Positions 36,401 to 49,131 of a stretch of 64,000 bases of DNA are shown piece by piece. The DNA comes from Medicago truncatula. Its lineage: Eukaryota; Streptophyta; Magnoliopsida; Fabales; Fabaceae. The position numbers and the translations under genes were made by a program. The first letter of the stretch is position 1, and every line of letters begins with the position of its first letter. The DNA lies in assembly GCF_003473485.1 (NCBI RefSeq), contig NC_053045.1:59562494-59626493 (forward strand). The letters are read 5' to 3'. The notes below the pieces were generated by a model. That model was not told the origin of the DNA, ran no database searches, and saw only the letters and a program-made list of their open reading frames with translations.

Positions 36401-39400
36401 GTCCAAAATAGCTCAAGGGATTCAAAATACTGATCCAAATTCGGTTGCTGCTTCTCAAACAGCTACAATTAAAGGTTCATCGCTTCAGGTAGGTTTAGCT
36501 GTTGCCTTTTTCATTGAAAATCAGTAATTCAGCGATGACATTTTTTTTGATAGTGTTGTGGGTTGACCTCATTTTCTTTATCTTTCCCCAGGGACTTGTG
36601 AGTGTTCTTAAATCACTGGTTGATTGGGAACAATCACATAGGGAATTGGAAAAACTGAAGAATAATAAGCAAGAAGGGGTTTCAGGTGAAGATTCTTCTG
36701 AAATAAGATCCAGGGAGGATACAACTAGTGATTTTGAGAAAGCCAAGGCTCATAAGTCGACATTGGAGGCTGCAATTGCCGAGGTATCAAATCATATGCT
36801 CTTTAAGTGTCAATATGGAAACTGAAATTTGTTTTAACCTTAACTTGCATATTGATTAAATTGTAATCCTGGACTGACTTATGGTTTTAATCATCTTTTA
36901 GTTCAACAGGAAACCAATGAAAGGGGTGGAATATCTAATATCAAATAAGTTGGTGGAAAACACACCTGCCTCTGTTGCTCAATTTTTGAAGAGCACCCCT
37001 ACTTTGGATAAGGTTGTATTCGTCATCTAATACTCTTTAGTTTTTGACGATTAATTACATTCACATTTGGTCTAGAATATAATACTGTTGGTTGTTTTCA
37101 GGCTACAATCGGGGACTATTTAGGTCAACATGAAGAGTTTCCCCTTGCTGTGATGCACTCTTATGTAGATTCCATGAAGTTTTCTGGAATGAAATTTGAT
37201 ACCGCTATCAGGGAGTTCCTTAAAGGATTTCGTCTTCCTGGGGAAGCTCAAAAGATAGATCGAATCATGGAAAAGTTTGCAGAGAGGTAATGGTTATTGT
37301 GTATGTCCAATTCCCTTCATTTTACATTTTACTTTGGTGGTTTTTTTGTCTGTCTTTAGAATTCTGATTCAGCATAAGATATATTTATATATACATAACT
37401 AAATACTGAATTTTGATTGATGATATGTCTATAATTATGCCATCATAGCTATTGCTTTTGAGAAGCTAAATTTAAGTTTTATCAAGAGGTATATTTTATT
37501 TAACCCTGGTCCATGTCAATTATTTCCAGCGAACTTGTACCGTGTGGGATGAAGGAATTTTTTTACTCGTCCCAATTATCCCTCTTAATTCGGGATAATT
37601 GGGAACTAAGTTGTTTGCATTTTACCTTTGATGTGAGAACTAGGTTGATTTTAAATCAAAATGACCGACATAAATTTGATGAACACTCTATTTTATGCTT
37701 ATAGTTTCTACATATACTTCTTTGCACATATCATAGCCATTCTAATATATCAATAAATATGTCTTTTTGTACTAACATCAGTGCCTTTTGTTTATGTTGT
37801 ATATGCCAGATACTGTGCAGACAACCCAGGCCTCTTTAAAAACGCAGATACAGCATATGTTCTTGCATATGCTGTTATTATGTTGAATACTGATGCTCAT
37901 AACCCAATGGTGTGGCCTAAGATGTCCAAATCAGATTTTGTTCGGATGAATGCTAAGGATGATCCTGATGAATGCGCGCCTAAAGAACTTCTGGAAGAGA
38001 TCTATGATTCCATTGTCAAAGAAGAGATTAAAATGAAAGACGACCCATCTTTTATTGGAAAAAGCAGCAGACAAAAGTCAGAAGGTGAAGAAGGACGCCT
38101 CGTTAGTATTCTAAACCTGGCACTCCCCAAAAGAAAGTCATCTGAAGAGGCTAAGTCTGAAAGTGAGGCTATCATTAAGAAAACACAAGCTATTTTCAGG
38201 AATAAAGAGGTCAAAAGAGGAGTTTTCTACACTGCTCAACAAATTGAACTTGTAAGGCCCATGGTAGATGCTGTTGGGTGGCCGTTGCTTGCTACTTTCT
38301 CTGTAACTATGGAGGAAGGTGATAATAAGCCTCGTGTCATTCTGTTGATGGAGGGCTTTAAAGCTGGAATACATATTACATATGTGCTCGGAATGGATAC
38401 CATGCGTTATGCATTTTTAACATCTCTGATCAGGTATGATATTTTCTTGCATCCTCTGTTGCTCCACACCTCCAGAAAATGTTATTTTGACTATTAATGA
38501 GTCATTTGTTTTTTTTTTTTAATATTCTACGAAGTATCGTGCCTTCTGCATGAGAATACAACATGGAAACTTGATGTTTAGCGCAGTCCACTTGACTATG
38601 TTCATTTAGTTTCTTTGTTGACAACTCAGGTTTAATTTCTTGCATGCCCCCAAGGAAATGCGTAGTAAAAATGTTGAAGCTTTACGGACACTATTGATCC
38701 TTTGTGACTCAGACATGAATGCCCTTCTAGACACATGGAATGCAGTTCTGGAATGTGTTTCTCGTCTTGAACATATAGCAACAACTCCTGCAATTTATGC
38801 CACTGTCATGTATGGGTCAAATCAAATCTCCAGGGATGCTGTTGTTCAATCTCTCAAAGAGTTAGCTGGGAAACCTGCTGAACAAGTGTTCATGAATAGT
38901 GTTAAACTACCCAGTGATTCAATTGTTGAATTCTTCACTGCTCTCTGTGGTGTATCCGCTGAAGAGCTAAAGCAAGCTCCAGCTCGTGTTTTCAGCTTGC
39001 AAAAGCTTGTTGAAATTAGTTATTACAACATGGCTCGTATACGTATGGTATATCTTTTATCAAATAAAGTTGCACATATTTGCTCTCAATTTGATGTTTC
39101 TCATCTTAAAATTGCTTTTGGTGGGTTTTTATAACATTGTTTTTTGGGCTATTTGACTTTTATGATTGTTGAATTTCGTTTTCAGTGTATTGGCTCAAAC
39201 TTGAGTATTGTCTGTCTTCATATTGGGAAAATCATTTACTTCATATTAGTCGATTTGATGGAATTAGTTTATGCATATATGATGTGTTCACATGTCTATG
39301 CACCAGTATGAATATTTTTGACTTACTGTGAATGATTTGAGAATGTGATCTTGTCCAAGTTATCTACTAATATTGGCATCAATGAGCTAAGTGCCTTTTG

Positions 39401-42400
39401 TTATTGCTCTAAATGCATTTCTAAGCTCTAGTTATATTTTTCAGGTGTGGGCTAGAATCTGGTCTGTTCTAGCAGATCATTTTATATCAGCTGGGAGTCA
39501 TTATGATGAGAAAATTGCCATGTATGCCATAGATTCTTTAAGACAACTTGGTATGAAGTATTTGGAGCGTTCTGAGCTGGCCAATTTCACTTTTCAAAAT
39601 GATATTCTCAAACCATTTGTGGTTCTTATGCGGAATAGTCAAAGTGAATCCAAAAGAAGGCTAATTGTTGATTGTATTGTTCAGGTCTAGTGGCCATTAA
39701 CTTCAATTCTGCTTCAACTTGTGTTAATATCATTGGACATATTTACTAAAATTCAGTTGAAGCCATTTCCTATTGCAGATGATAAAATCTAAGGTTGGAA
39801 GCATAAAATCTGGATGGCGTAGTGTTTTCATGATCTTTACAGCTGCTGCAGATGATGAATTGGAATCAATTGTTGAGAGTGCATTTGAAAATGTTGAACA
39901 GGGTAGGAATGAGTTTCTTTAATCTTATCATTGCAGGTTTTTGTTGCAATTATGGTTTATCTGACACTTTGATTTTTTACAGTCATTTTAGAACACTTTG
40001 ATCAAGTAGTGGGAGACTGCTTCATGGATTGTGTGAATTGTCTCATCAGGTTTGCCAATAATAAAACTTCACATCGAATTAGTTTGAAGGCCATCGCTCT
40101 CCTGCGGATCTGTGAGGACCGTCTTGCGGAGGTTTGTTCGGTTATTGGTTGGAAATTGCATTTTTACAATAAAGGATTATATTTCTTATTTGTTCCGAGA
40201 TTCTGTAAATCAATTTAATGGGTCCTACCCTTCCTTAGATGCCACTGTAGTGGAAGTTTTTATAACCACAGTCGTTCAGTTTAACCAGCTAACCATCGAC
40301 TGAGATGTATTTTTATAATATCTTATACAATCCTATATCTTTCCCTTTATATCTGTATGGTAGCTCAAAGTCGAGAGGCGGCAAAATGTTTTGATGTTAA
40401 ACTGTTCATATTTTTTTTTCCCCAAGGCTCAAAGCTTAAAATAAAAGCTCTGGCTTTGATATTGTGTAAGTTTCAAAATTTTATGGGGAAACTGAAGCGA
40501 ACTCAATTACTTTGTGTGATCATCATAACTAGTATATGTAAAAAATATAGCTTTATTTTTCAGGATTTGGAACTTTGTTTCTTTACTTCCGTTAATCTAT
40601 TCCTTTCTTAACCTTACTGCTCTTTCTTTAAGTGGTTTCTTTTGTTTGTTCAGGGTCTTATTCCTGGAGGTGCTTTAATGCCCGTTGATGCTAATTTAGA
40701 CACAACTTTGGATGTAACTGAGCATTACTGGTTCCCGATGCTGGCCGGTTTATCTGATCTAACATCAGATCAAAGACCAGAGGTCAGAAGTTGTGCACTT
40801 GAAGTGTTGTTTGATTTGCTGAATGAAAGAGGTAGCAAGTTCTCTAAATCATTTTGGGAGAGTATTTTCCATCGAGTTTTATTTCCAATTTTCGATCATG
40901 TGAGACATGCTGGAAAAGAGGGCTTCGTTTCTAGTGATGATGATTGGTTTCGTGAAACAAGCATACATTCACTTCAGCTGCTGTGCAACCTTTTCAACAC
41001 ATTCTATAAGGTAATGTAACGAACTAAAACAGTATATTTTTTCTGTTCTTTTAATTTTGACTTCTGTGGGCGTAGTAATCTAACATTATATGCAACCAGA
41101 GCTTGTTAATCTTGATAATAAATTTTTGGCCAAATACCTTTTTTTGTCCTTTAAGTTTGTTAAAAATACCGGGTAGTCCTTTAAGTTTTTTAAGTTTCAA
41201 ATAGGTCCTTTAAGTTTTTTTAAGTTTCAAATAGGTCCTTTAAGTTGTTACTTCAATGCACCTATTTGAAATTTTTTAAGTTTCAAATAGGTCCTTAAAA
41301 GGGTAACGGTGTATTAAATTAACAACATAAAGGACCTATTTGAAATTTAAAAAACTTACTAATCCGGTATTTTTGTCAAATTTAATGGACCCAAAGATGT
41401 ATTTGGCCTAAATTTTTTCTCCTGCAAGTTTATATTATAAAGCTTTTTTGGGTCTGTTTAGTGGTTCTGAAAGTGGCTTGGCTAAAATGTTATGACCCTG
41501 CTCTGCCCATGTGGGCTGAGCTGTCCTTTTAGAGACTCTAGTGGTTGAATATCGATTGTTATCCATTGCTTTTGTTGACTAGAGGGAAACGCTGTGTTGT
41601 GGCTGTAGTGCTGCACGTGGCAGAGAAATTGTAGAGAAGACTATAGGAAAAGTCAAATATGCCAGCGTTTTTTTTTATCACGAAAAGACAAAAAACCCTC
41701 TTTTATCCCGGAAAGAAAAAAGGCCCTCACCATTTAGTCTTTTTGAAATTTTTAGGTTTTTGACTTCCCGACCTCTCCTATCTTCTCTTTGGTGACCTCC
41801 TCCTCTCTCCTCTGCAACCTGTCCTCTTTGCGACCTTTGCTGTCATGTGACTCCAGCTCAGTTGGTGTCGACTCTGGCCATACCTTCTCTCTCCCTTGTT
41901 CTCTTCCTCCACCAAATCTCTTCTTCTCCCCTGTTTTTCTCACCCTAGCATTCCGGGTAGTAGCTTTAGCACTACACTACTATAGAGTTTTGCGGCTCGT
42001 TCGCTATGCTACGCCATCTGTCATTGACTACATAAGTGTTTATTGGGCTGGAACATTACTCACTCCTTGAGCGCTTTTGGTGTTTTGAGTTAGGCCTAGT
42101 CCACAAAGATGACATCAAATTCTATTTGTTACTGGGTGGGCCACCTGCATTTGTTCATGCTCTAGATGTCCAATCTTGAGTGTGAGGGCATGTGTTGAGA
42201 TCCCACATTAATTATATATGTGGCCATAGTAGTTCTTATTGGGGTTCGGCAACCCTCACTCTTGAGCTAGCTTTTGGATGGAGTTATGTCCAGTATTCTA
42301 CGAGATTTCTTTATTAAAAAATAATAAATAAGAAACAAATGGATTTGTTAACATAATTCTTTTTAGGGTTACATTTTAAGTTTCATTTCAGGATAATTGA

Positions 42401-45400
42401 TGTGGGAACCTCAATAATTTACTGTTTGATGTGTAACTCTAAATGCCATTTTCTTTTAATTAATTTTTTTTTGTACTGTGAAAAGTCCGAAGTCCCACAT
42501 TGAAAAAGACAAGGGTTGAAAAACGTTTATAAAGAACAGGTAATCCTCACCTTAGAAGTTGGTTTTGCAAGGATGAGTTTGGCCCAATTTAAGACCTAGG
42601 ATAGTACCAATACCAAAGCCTATTCATCGGGCCGTCTCATCATATTATCCACACAGCAAGTCAAATAGTTTTGAAGTGAGGAGGGTGTATTGGGAAAAAC
42701 TCAAACCTCAAATTGAAAATAGATATAGCCTAAAATGAGTTTATAATGAAAAGATGCCCCTCACGTTACAAGCCGGTTTTTTAAGGATAAGTTAGGTTCA
42801 ATCTAAAAACTAAGAATTAAATTTATTGGACTTGGTTGTGCTTGATAAGGTCTTCAAAGACTTCGTTAGTTTCTTGGATTTGATGCATCTGTTTTCTACT
42901 TTTCTTCAATCAAGTTATACGAATATGAATTTTGGGCATTTATTTCAGTATTTATTTATCTAATTGCTGTTAAAATTTGAGGAAGTATTCACGGGGAATC
43001 TTGCTTCCAGGAGGTTTGTTTTATGCTGCCACCATTGCTGAGTTTGCTGTTAGATTGTGCCAAAAAGACAGATCAAACGGTGGTCTCAATTTCTCTGGGA
43101 GCGCTGGTGCATCTCATCGAAGTTGGTGGTCATCAATTCAGTGATAGTGACTGGGACATGCTACTTAAAAGCATAAGGTGCAATTTTTTTCCCCTGTTTT
43201 TTGAAATTCCCTGTAGTTATTATGGTATTAACTACAGCACATTTCTGAATATTGTTCTCCAGAGATGCATCATACACAACACAACCTCTAGAGTTGCTTA
43301 ATGCTTTGAGTTTTGAAAATGTGAGAAATCACGGAGGCATTATTAGAGATTCTGAGGCCAATGCAGGTGACAGTGTAACCATAAAGTCTATTGAGTATGA
43401 GGCAGTGGGTGACCATCAACATGATGCAAATAGTAATGGGAAATTATCACCGCTTGCATCCTCGAACGCAAATGCTGATGGAGTTGAAGATTCGGTATCA
43501 CAGACGAATATGGATCAGTCTGAAGGTTAGAGTTTTTAAATTTGTAGTTGATTGCATGTTTAAGTATGCTCCTTTCTTCAGTAAGATAACTGATATGCAG
43601 TATCAATTATCAAAATAAATCATAAAAGTGAAATGGTGGATTCAAAATTCCTACACCTCAATGGTGGGACTTTTGAACTTATGATGAAAGAAAAATGAAG
43701 TGGGAACTCTGCATTAGTTGAAACTGAAGAATAAATAAATGAAGTTTGCGAAAATTAAGGAGTTTTTTTTAATTATTGTAGGCCTTCCATCTCCATCAGG
43801 AAGAACTCCTAAAGCTGCAGATGGGGGAGGCCTTCAACGAAGTCAAACCTTAGGTCAACGGATTATGGGAAATATGATGGAAAATATCTTCCTTCGAAAT
43901 CTTACTTCAAAATCTAAAAGTCCTATTCCAGATGCTTCTCAACCATCTTCTCCAGTTAGGGTAATATGCTGTTTTATTGTGGCAATATAAAGGCCTGTTT
44001 GGTTTTAGAAAATGTTTTATGTTCAATTTTAATTATAAAAATGGCACATTGTTTTCACTTCATTTCTTGTTCTTAAATTTTTATAGAAAATATTGGAAAC
44101 AGTTTTTTATTATCACTGTTTCATGTACAAAACTTCAAAACAAGAAACAAAGTGAAGACAAGGCGCATTCTTAAAATTATTAAAACTGAAAACAAAAATG
44201 AAGCCAGACAGGCCCTAATATTTTTCCTATGGATAATTGCATGAGTACGTCCATTATTTCACTCCATTTTAGGTTGCTGATACTGTAGAGCCTGATGCCA
44301 AGCATGAGGAGAGTCCTTTGCTTGTAACTGTCAGGGGAAAGTGCATCACACAATTATTGCTTCTTGGTGCTATTGATGGTATTCAGGTTTGTATGCTTAG
44401 TTCTTTTCTGTGTTTAATCTCTTATTTTCAGATTTCCCTAAGTTCATGTATGTAAGTGAAAAAAGATGGTAACCTGAGTTGGCTTTGCATCCAATTAATT
44501 TTTTTTGCTCACTCTTCCCCTTCTCTTATAAATGACCTTAGAAAAGCTTAAAGTGCAAGGAAATGGGAAAGAATGTAATTTGAAACCCATCTGTTAAATT
44601 TTACTTGGTGGTGGCGGTGGGGAAAGTTTTAGAACCCATCTCCTTGCTACAGGGAGGATTTTCTTGACGAGAGTTAAATGGTTAAATGAAAGTTGTCTTT
44701 ACCCTGGTTTCAATGGTTATTGTCAATGTTCTATGTTATCAGTTAGCGTATCAAAGATATTTATCTTCAGACAGCATTATTTTATTTGCATGTGTAAGTT
44801 TTAGCTGAGCTGTAACTGAACTCTGTTATACAGAATTCAGAGAGAACTATTGTTATGACTGTTGCAGTTCAACTTATCTAAAACAACCTCTATAAACGTG
44901 TTCTCTGTAATCAAATCAGTAGATTTTTCTTGTTTTCGATCTCTTGCATTTACACACATACTTAGATTCTAATAGTCAGTAATGGTGATGGGGGAGATTC
45001 ATCATTATCCAAATTAATTTTTTCTTAATTATTTGCAGAAGAAATATTGGACCAAGTTAAAAGCACCTCAGAAGATTGCTATAATGGACATTTTGCTGTC
45101 TTTGTTGGAGTTTGCTGCTTCATATAACTCATCTACAAATCTAAGAACTCGCATGCACCAAATTCCTGATGAAAGGTAGTAACAAACTTGATACGTATTT
45201 GGTTCTCTTAATTAATCAATCTTTTGGAGTTTCTTCACTTGTGCAATGGATGACTCAAGCTTCATCAAATTATTCTTGGACAGGCCACCAATAAATCTTC
45301 TACGGCAAGAATTAGCCGGTACTGGCGTATATTTGGACATATTACAAAAAGCAACTTATGGGTTTGAAGCAAACAAGGAAAAATCTCCAGAGTCTGATAG

Positions 45401-47189
45401 ACTTCAAGATGCTGGTTCTACAGCAGACAGTGACTCAAGTATTACTCAAGAGTCTGATGCTGAAGAAAAATTTGAAAGGGTAGCTGAGGAGAAACTGGTG
45501 TCTTTCTGTGAACAGGCGCTCAGGGAGGCATCTGATCTCCAGTCTAGTACAGGAGAAACAACTAATATGGATATTCATCGTGTCTTGGAGCTGCGTGCTC
45601 CTATCATTATTAAGGTACAAGCTTATCCGGATAGATACTGTGCAAAAGTGTTAAGAGGGAACTTTTGTGTCCTATATGTAGAGAGATTGGGCGATTCATT
45701 CTTGGTTTTCTCCATGCTCTTTTTGTGTTTCTTCTATAATTATTATTACTATTAATTTTTTTTTTCAAACGCTTTGGATGCTATACTCTTCCATCTAACT
45801 TCTTATTTTTATTACAAGTTTGTTTTCCTAAAATAAATAATCAAAGTGGTTTTTAGGTTGTGTCTTTTACTTGCTTACCTTTCCATTCAATTTGAGAAAC
45901 TCATCGGGGCTTATGTTTTTTGTTCATTCTGTATTGATAAAACTATTTGTTAAACTTGTTATTTTAGGTGCTTCAAAGCATGTGCTTTATGAACAATAAG
46001 ATCTTCAGAAGACACCTAAGAGAATTCTATCCTTTGCTAACAAAACTAGTTTGCTGCGACCAGGTAATTTCTTGTTTGTGCAATAATTTAGTTGAAAATT
46101 TTGCTTGTGTAATGCACTGGCTGAGATATAAGGAAATGATATGCTACCACATAAAATAAAGTTATTTCCTTTTCCATGAGGAGCAGTATTGGTCAAGGAC
46201 ACTTCAAAATTCAAAACAATGATAAATCTAAAACTATCCAATAGATTTCCATCAGTTTATTTTTCAATATACTTTATGGATAAAAGATTAAGTATTTTCA
46301 TAAAACTTTTAAGATGGAAAAGTAGCTTTTGTGATTCTCCAGCTGCTTCTATATGTATTTCTTTCATTGGTGATTTGATTTCAATCGTTAAGAATATCGG
46401 ATTTATGTGTGCATGTTTGGTACATTCTTCAGTTAATATTTTAGTCAATATAATACATATATTTTTGGTGGCACATCTACTGCATGCAACCTTGCCTTTT
46501 GGGAAGAGACGTTATTATTGTTTATCCTCCACTTACTGGAATTGGTAGATGGTCAACAAATTAACATGGACACCATTTTGGATATTAAAGTTCACCTAAG
46601 ATGGGACCTATATTTAGATTTCAGAACTGCTGCTCCTCTAGCATCATATTGTCAACTTTCTTTTATTGTTTGGTATAATTTATTTTATGTGCCTCTCCAT
46701 TGGAAAAAGGAAAGTGCCGTCACAGTGTCCTTACACCACTGGCAATGGTTTCAAATTCTTGCAATTTTTTAAATGATCAATGCATTTATGCGACTGTTCA
46801 ATAAACAATTTCTATTTCTTGATTCTTTAACCAGATTCTTAGTAGGACCTTTGAAAAAAAAGAGATTAGATTATTACAGCTCAGTTCTGAGTTCTGATGT
46901 TCGTTTGGAATAATTATGTAGTGAACAGTCAAGAATTACTGCTCTTTGTATAAGGAAAGCCAGCAAGATAAATTAATTTTCAGTTCCCGACAAACAATTT
47001 GGATATAGTTTTTTCCTGTTGATGTGATATTGGATTCTAAATATGTACATATTGCTGTCACTATTTTTGAGTAGTAGTTTGAGAAAAGCCTTCTTTAGTG
47101 AACTGATAATCCTTTGTTTTGATCAGATGGATGTTCGGGGAGCTCTTGGTGATTTATTCCAAGCACAATTGAAAGCTCTTTTACCATAG
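27429..47189 (+). CDS. BIG5: BIG5-type ARF guanine-nucleotide exchange factor (Sec7)
   Basis: Thirty-three exons join in one frame, 1788 residues: 27429-27540, 27756-27828, 27942-28185, 28289-28410, 28485-28543, 31761-31818, 31898-31982, 32664-32867, 32953-33011, 33097-33166, 33271-33339, 34982-35104, 35191-35244, 35345-35433, 36178-36274, 36390-36488, 36592-36783, 36902-37012, 37102-37286, 37810-38433, 38630-39047, 39445-39684, 39779-39902, 39983-40131, 40654-41010, 43011-43177, 43263-43525, 43782-43960, 44273-44386, 45039-45175, 45284-45614, 45968-46063, 47127-47189. The HUS motif FVNYDCD is near residue 492. The Sec7 domain (about 604-790) carries the glutamic finger in [12 protein letters not shown] (E688) and [14 protein letters not shown] (718-734). 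The protein loads GTP onto ARF GTPases at the trans-Golgi/early endosome. The Arabidopsis counterpart BIG5/BEN1/MIN7 acts in PIN recycling and immunity and is the target of the bacterial effector HopM1. Residue-level similarity along the whole length makes orthology very likely. The intron 5 insertions do not break any exon. Confidence 0.97.
29954..31175 (+). mobile_element. TRIM retrotransposon in BIG5 intron 5
   Basis: LTR1 is 29954-30173 and LTR2 30264-31175 (with a nested insert). Both start TGTTGGAAATTCCGCC and end CCAAATTTCAACA. A perfect tRNA-Met-type primer site TGGTATCAGAGCC starts at 30174 and the purine-rich GTGAGGGGGTG abuts LTR2. The internal region is only 90 bases and has no coding capacity, which defines a TRIM. 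TATAA flanks both ends (29949-29953 and 31176-31180). The LTRs carry TTTAGTCCCACATCGGATAG and a TATA-like box TTTATAA. Confidence 0.92.
30291..30953. mobile_element. TIR transposon nested in the TRIM's LTR2 (663 bp)
   Basis: Perfect 12-bp inverted ends CTCTGTTGTCAA / TTGACAACAGAG and an 8-bp target duplication ATTGCGGT (30283-30290 and 30954-30961). The length of the duplication points to hAT, less likely Mutator. Both arms are GC-rich (GCGGCGCGGG, GCGCCCGC) while the centre is AT-rich. No transposase. Confidence 0.88.
31131..31455 (+). repeat. Tandem duplication of the TRIM 3' border, unit 161 bp
   Basis: TACAAGCCGGTTTTGTAAGG starts at 31131 and again at 31292, and both units run through TTCAACATATAATTTTGTGA to TCTAATATATA. 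I see only one difference over the unit, so this is recent. It copies the last 45 bases of LTR2 plus 116 bases of host intron. Confidence 0.92.
31485..31590 (-). repeat. tRNA-derived SINE in BIG5 intron 5
   Basis: Reversed, it reads GTTAGCTCAATGGTAAGAGC (A box) and, further on, GAGTTTGAATGCC (B box). Same family as 1584-1738. Target duplication not clear. Confidence 0.65.
32062..32603. repeat. MITE-like element in BIG5 intron 7
   Basis: TTGTTTGGA near 32071 and TCCAAACAA near 32586 are inverted partners, and GTTGTTTGGTT occurs internally. It resembles hAT-type MITEs but no clean target duplication was found. Confidence 0.4.
34687..34762 (+). repeat. Tandem duplication in BIG5 intron 11, unit 38 bp
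   Basis: GGGCTACGG then CTCTGTTGGTTCAAGGATGA occurs twice in direct succession (the second with TTCTG), ending AAAGGACGAT and AAAGAACG. A few substitutions separate the units. Confidence 0.8.
35736..35909. mobile_element. Foldback MITE in BIG5 intron 14 (174 bp)
   Basis: Nearly the whole element is an imperfect inverted repeat: ACTCACCCTCTTATTGGGTG against CACCCAATAAGAGAGTGGGT. It is flanked by a perfect 9-bp repeat ATAATAGAT (35727-35735 and 35910-35918), as expected for Mutator-type mobilisation. Confidence 0.9.
41128..41408. mobile_element. MITE in BIG5 intron 25 (281 bp)
   Basis: Ends GGCCAAATAC / GTATTTGGCC are inverted and a perfect 9-bp repeat TAAATTTTT flanks it (41119-41127 and 41409-41417). 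Inside, GTCCTTTAAGTTTTTTAAGT and relatives repeat in both orientations. Mutator-type by duplication length. Confidence 0.9.
41640..42300. other. Unassigned repeat-like insert in BIG5 intron 25
   Basis: A TC-rich, GC-richer block than the rest of the intron (41750-41950), open in several frames without a recognisable domain, is followed by AAGATCCCACATT-like text near 42200 typical of retroelement ends. Origin not resolved. Confidence 0.3.
42480..42800 (+). mobile_element. Decayed TRIM remnant in BIG5 intron 25
   Basis: GAAGTCCCACATTGAAAAAG, CGTTTATAAAGA, CTCACCTTAGAAGTTGG and GCAAGGATGAG follow the order of the TRIM LTR at 29954. A second, weaker round (ATGAGTTTATAATG, TACAAGCCGG) follows after about 210 bases, as two LTRs would. 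The primer site is degraded. Confidence 0.65.
43992..44217. repeat. MITE-like element in BIG5 intron 28
   Basis: GGCCTGTTTGG near 43993 and CCAGACAGGCCC near 44204 are imperfect inverted ends similar to hAT MITEs. The target duplication is not convincing. Confidence 0.5.
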
Positions 47190-48124
47190 CTATCTGGTAA
47201 TTCTGCATTTAGGACAGTCAGACAAATTCTTCGTCGCATTGCCTAGGTGGCTCGAAAGGAAGAAATATTGTAGTCTTTTGTACTAATCATTTAAGGAAAA
47301 TTTTGTGCTTGCACCAACAATTTTGTATAAAGTCAATAGAAATGTAATTTTGGTTTCGCCCGGCATCCTAATATTCGTTTACACTTAACTCCATTTGTCT
47401 CTGCAGTATTTGGAATAGCTGAAGCTCTGGTTGAGGTTTTCAAGCTGGCATTTGTTGTATGATAATAGCCGTGTACCATGAGTCATGAGAAACCCTTACG
47501 TCTTTCATCAAGTTAAATTTTAAATACTTGTCAATTATCATTCATATTCATAGCATATACAACACGGGGTAAAAGTAGCAGCAGCTTTCCCTCCTTTTCT
47601 TTTTGCTTGTTTTCTTTTTAAATTGTCTCTTACGTGTCTTGTGCTTGTAAGTCTGTGATATAAGCAGTTTCTGTTGAATAGGTCTTGGACGATTGAAACT
47701 GAATTTATGAGTTGTAGAAAGAAATGTCACTCGATATGATACGGCCAGTTTTGGCAATATATGTTTTTCTTTTATTGATATCTGTACTGTATAGATTATG
47801 AGTTGAGGGAATATTTTGAGGTCTTGTCCACCCTAAGTTTGAACTCTAATCAAACGCTGTAATCATCACTACCAAATATCATCTCATTAACCGTTTCTTA
47901 AATTTTCTGGGAAGACTAGCAAAGCTGACGCCTCTAACTGTGCTGTCACTTCAGAAAAATATTTCATGAAATTGTAGGCATTCCAATTTTGGAGATAAAT
48001 TTTTAGGTTGACTTGATATCCTAAAGAATTGACGTCATTGCTCATTGTATTATTTTAGAGATTAAATTGGTTATGTATGTAGTATAATAGAAATTAGTGT
48101 TTTTTTAATTTCAAATATTAATTA
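47190..48124. other. BIG5 3' UTR and spacer
   Basis: The first few hundred bases after the stop are likely 3' UTR. A minus-strand open frame at 47548-47757 has no motif. No other feature seen. Confidence 0.4.
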
Positions 48125-48404
48125 CTCCCTCCGTCTCAAATTGTATGACGTTTTGGACATTTCATACATATTAAGAAGTGCAATTAATATTGTGTGAAAA
48201 AAGATATTGTGAGTTGTTTTACAAAATTGTCTTTAATAATAATATGAGAAATATAAATGAAAGAATTGAAAGAAGAGATAATAATAAATAGTTAAGGTTA
48301 TAATAGAAAAAGTAACATTAATGTTGCATTGATATTGTAAAGTGACATATAATTTGGGACAATTTTTTTTCTCTAAAGCGACATACAATTTGGGACGGAG
48401 GGAG
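48125..48404. mobile_element. Stowaway-like MITE (280 bp)
   Basis: Ends CTCCCTCCGTCTCAAATTGT and TTTGGGACGGAGGGAG are inverted and flanked by TA (48123-48124 and 48405-48406), the mark of Tc1/mariner-driven MITEs. Confidence 0.95.
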
Positions 48405-48406
48405 TA

Positions 48407-49131
48407 GTTGTTTAGTCAAAAAAAAAAAAAATTAATGTATTAGTTGTTAATTGTTATGTTTGTATTTTCACTATTGTCAGGATTTGAAGCCTGAACTTTT
48501 AATTCTTACCTTCATAAAACCCTTAACGAAATGAGCTACCCGTCCCCAACATGCTAAGCAAGGTATACATGGTTTTTTTATTTGGTCATATCTATATGAT
48601 GAAATTCAAGATATTATAGGTAAATAAAATAAGCAAGATACTAAGCAATAAGACACGTTCAACTGCCCTTGATGCGATCAAATAAAGGATATTTTTTTTC
48701 CTTTAAAAAAATTGATTTCTTGGTTAATCCATCACTGTTGAAATAACTTTCTTCAAGGTCCATTGGCAACCCTTCTTGCAATAGGAGACACCTGGAACTA
48801 AAAATAAAATAAACATCTGAACTTTGAGTTTCCTTTTAGTTTGATTCTACCTTTCTTTGCTAGATCGTTTTCCATCTCGTACGACGTACACATTTTCTAG
48901 TATAAAGTAAAAATAAAAATTATGCCTTGGTGTTATCAAGTGGGTTTTGGAATCAAGTGCTTGGTTGAGTTTTCATGCAATTCTTTACGTAACTTTCTAC
49001 TGAAAAAAAGGACATTACTTTTTTCCCCCACCTTTTTTATTCGAGAATCGTCACCTTCATATACATAGGTGCATGTTGGGAAAGATAGAACTTAAAAATA
49101 GAGGCAAAGTCAAGGAAGAAAAAAAGACAAT
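48407..49131 (+). promoter_or_regulatory. 5' flank of the beta-1,3-glucanase gene
   Basis: Spacer followed by the presumed promoter and leader. A purine-rich leader (AAGTCAAGGAAGAAAAAAAG) precedes the ATG. No convincing TATA box could be chosen. Confidence 0.35.

Noticed and set aside
45246-45283. An ATG at 45246 as a separate gene start
   Set aside because: It lies in the intron before the BIG5 exon at 45284-45614 and is simply in frame with it by chance.
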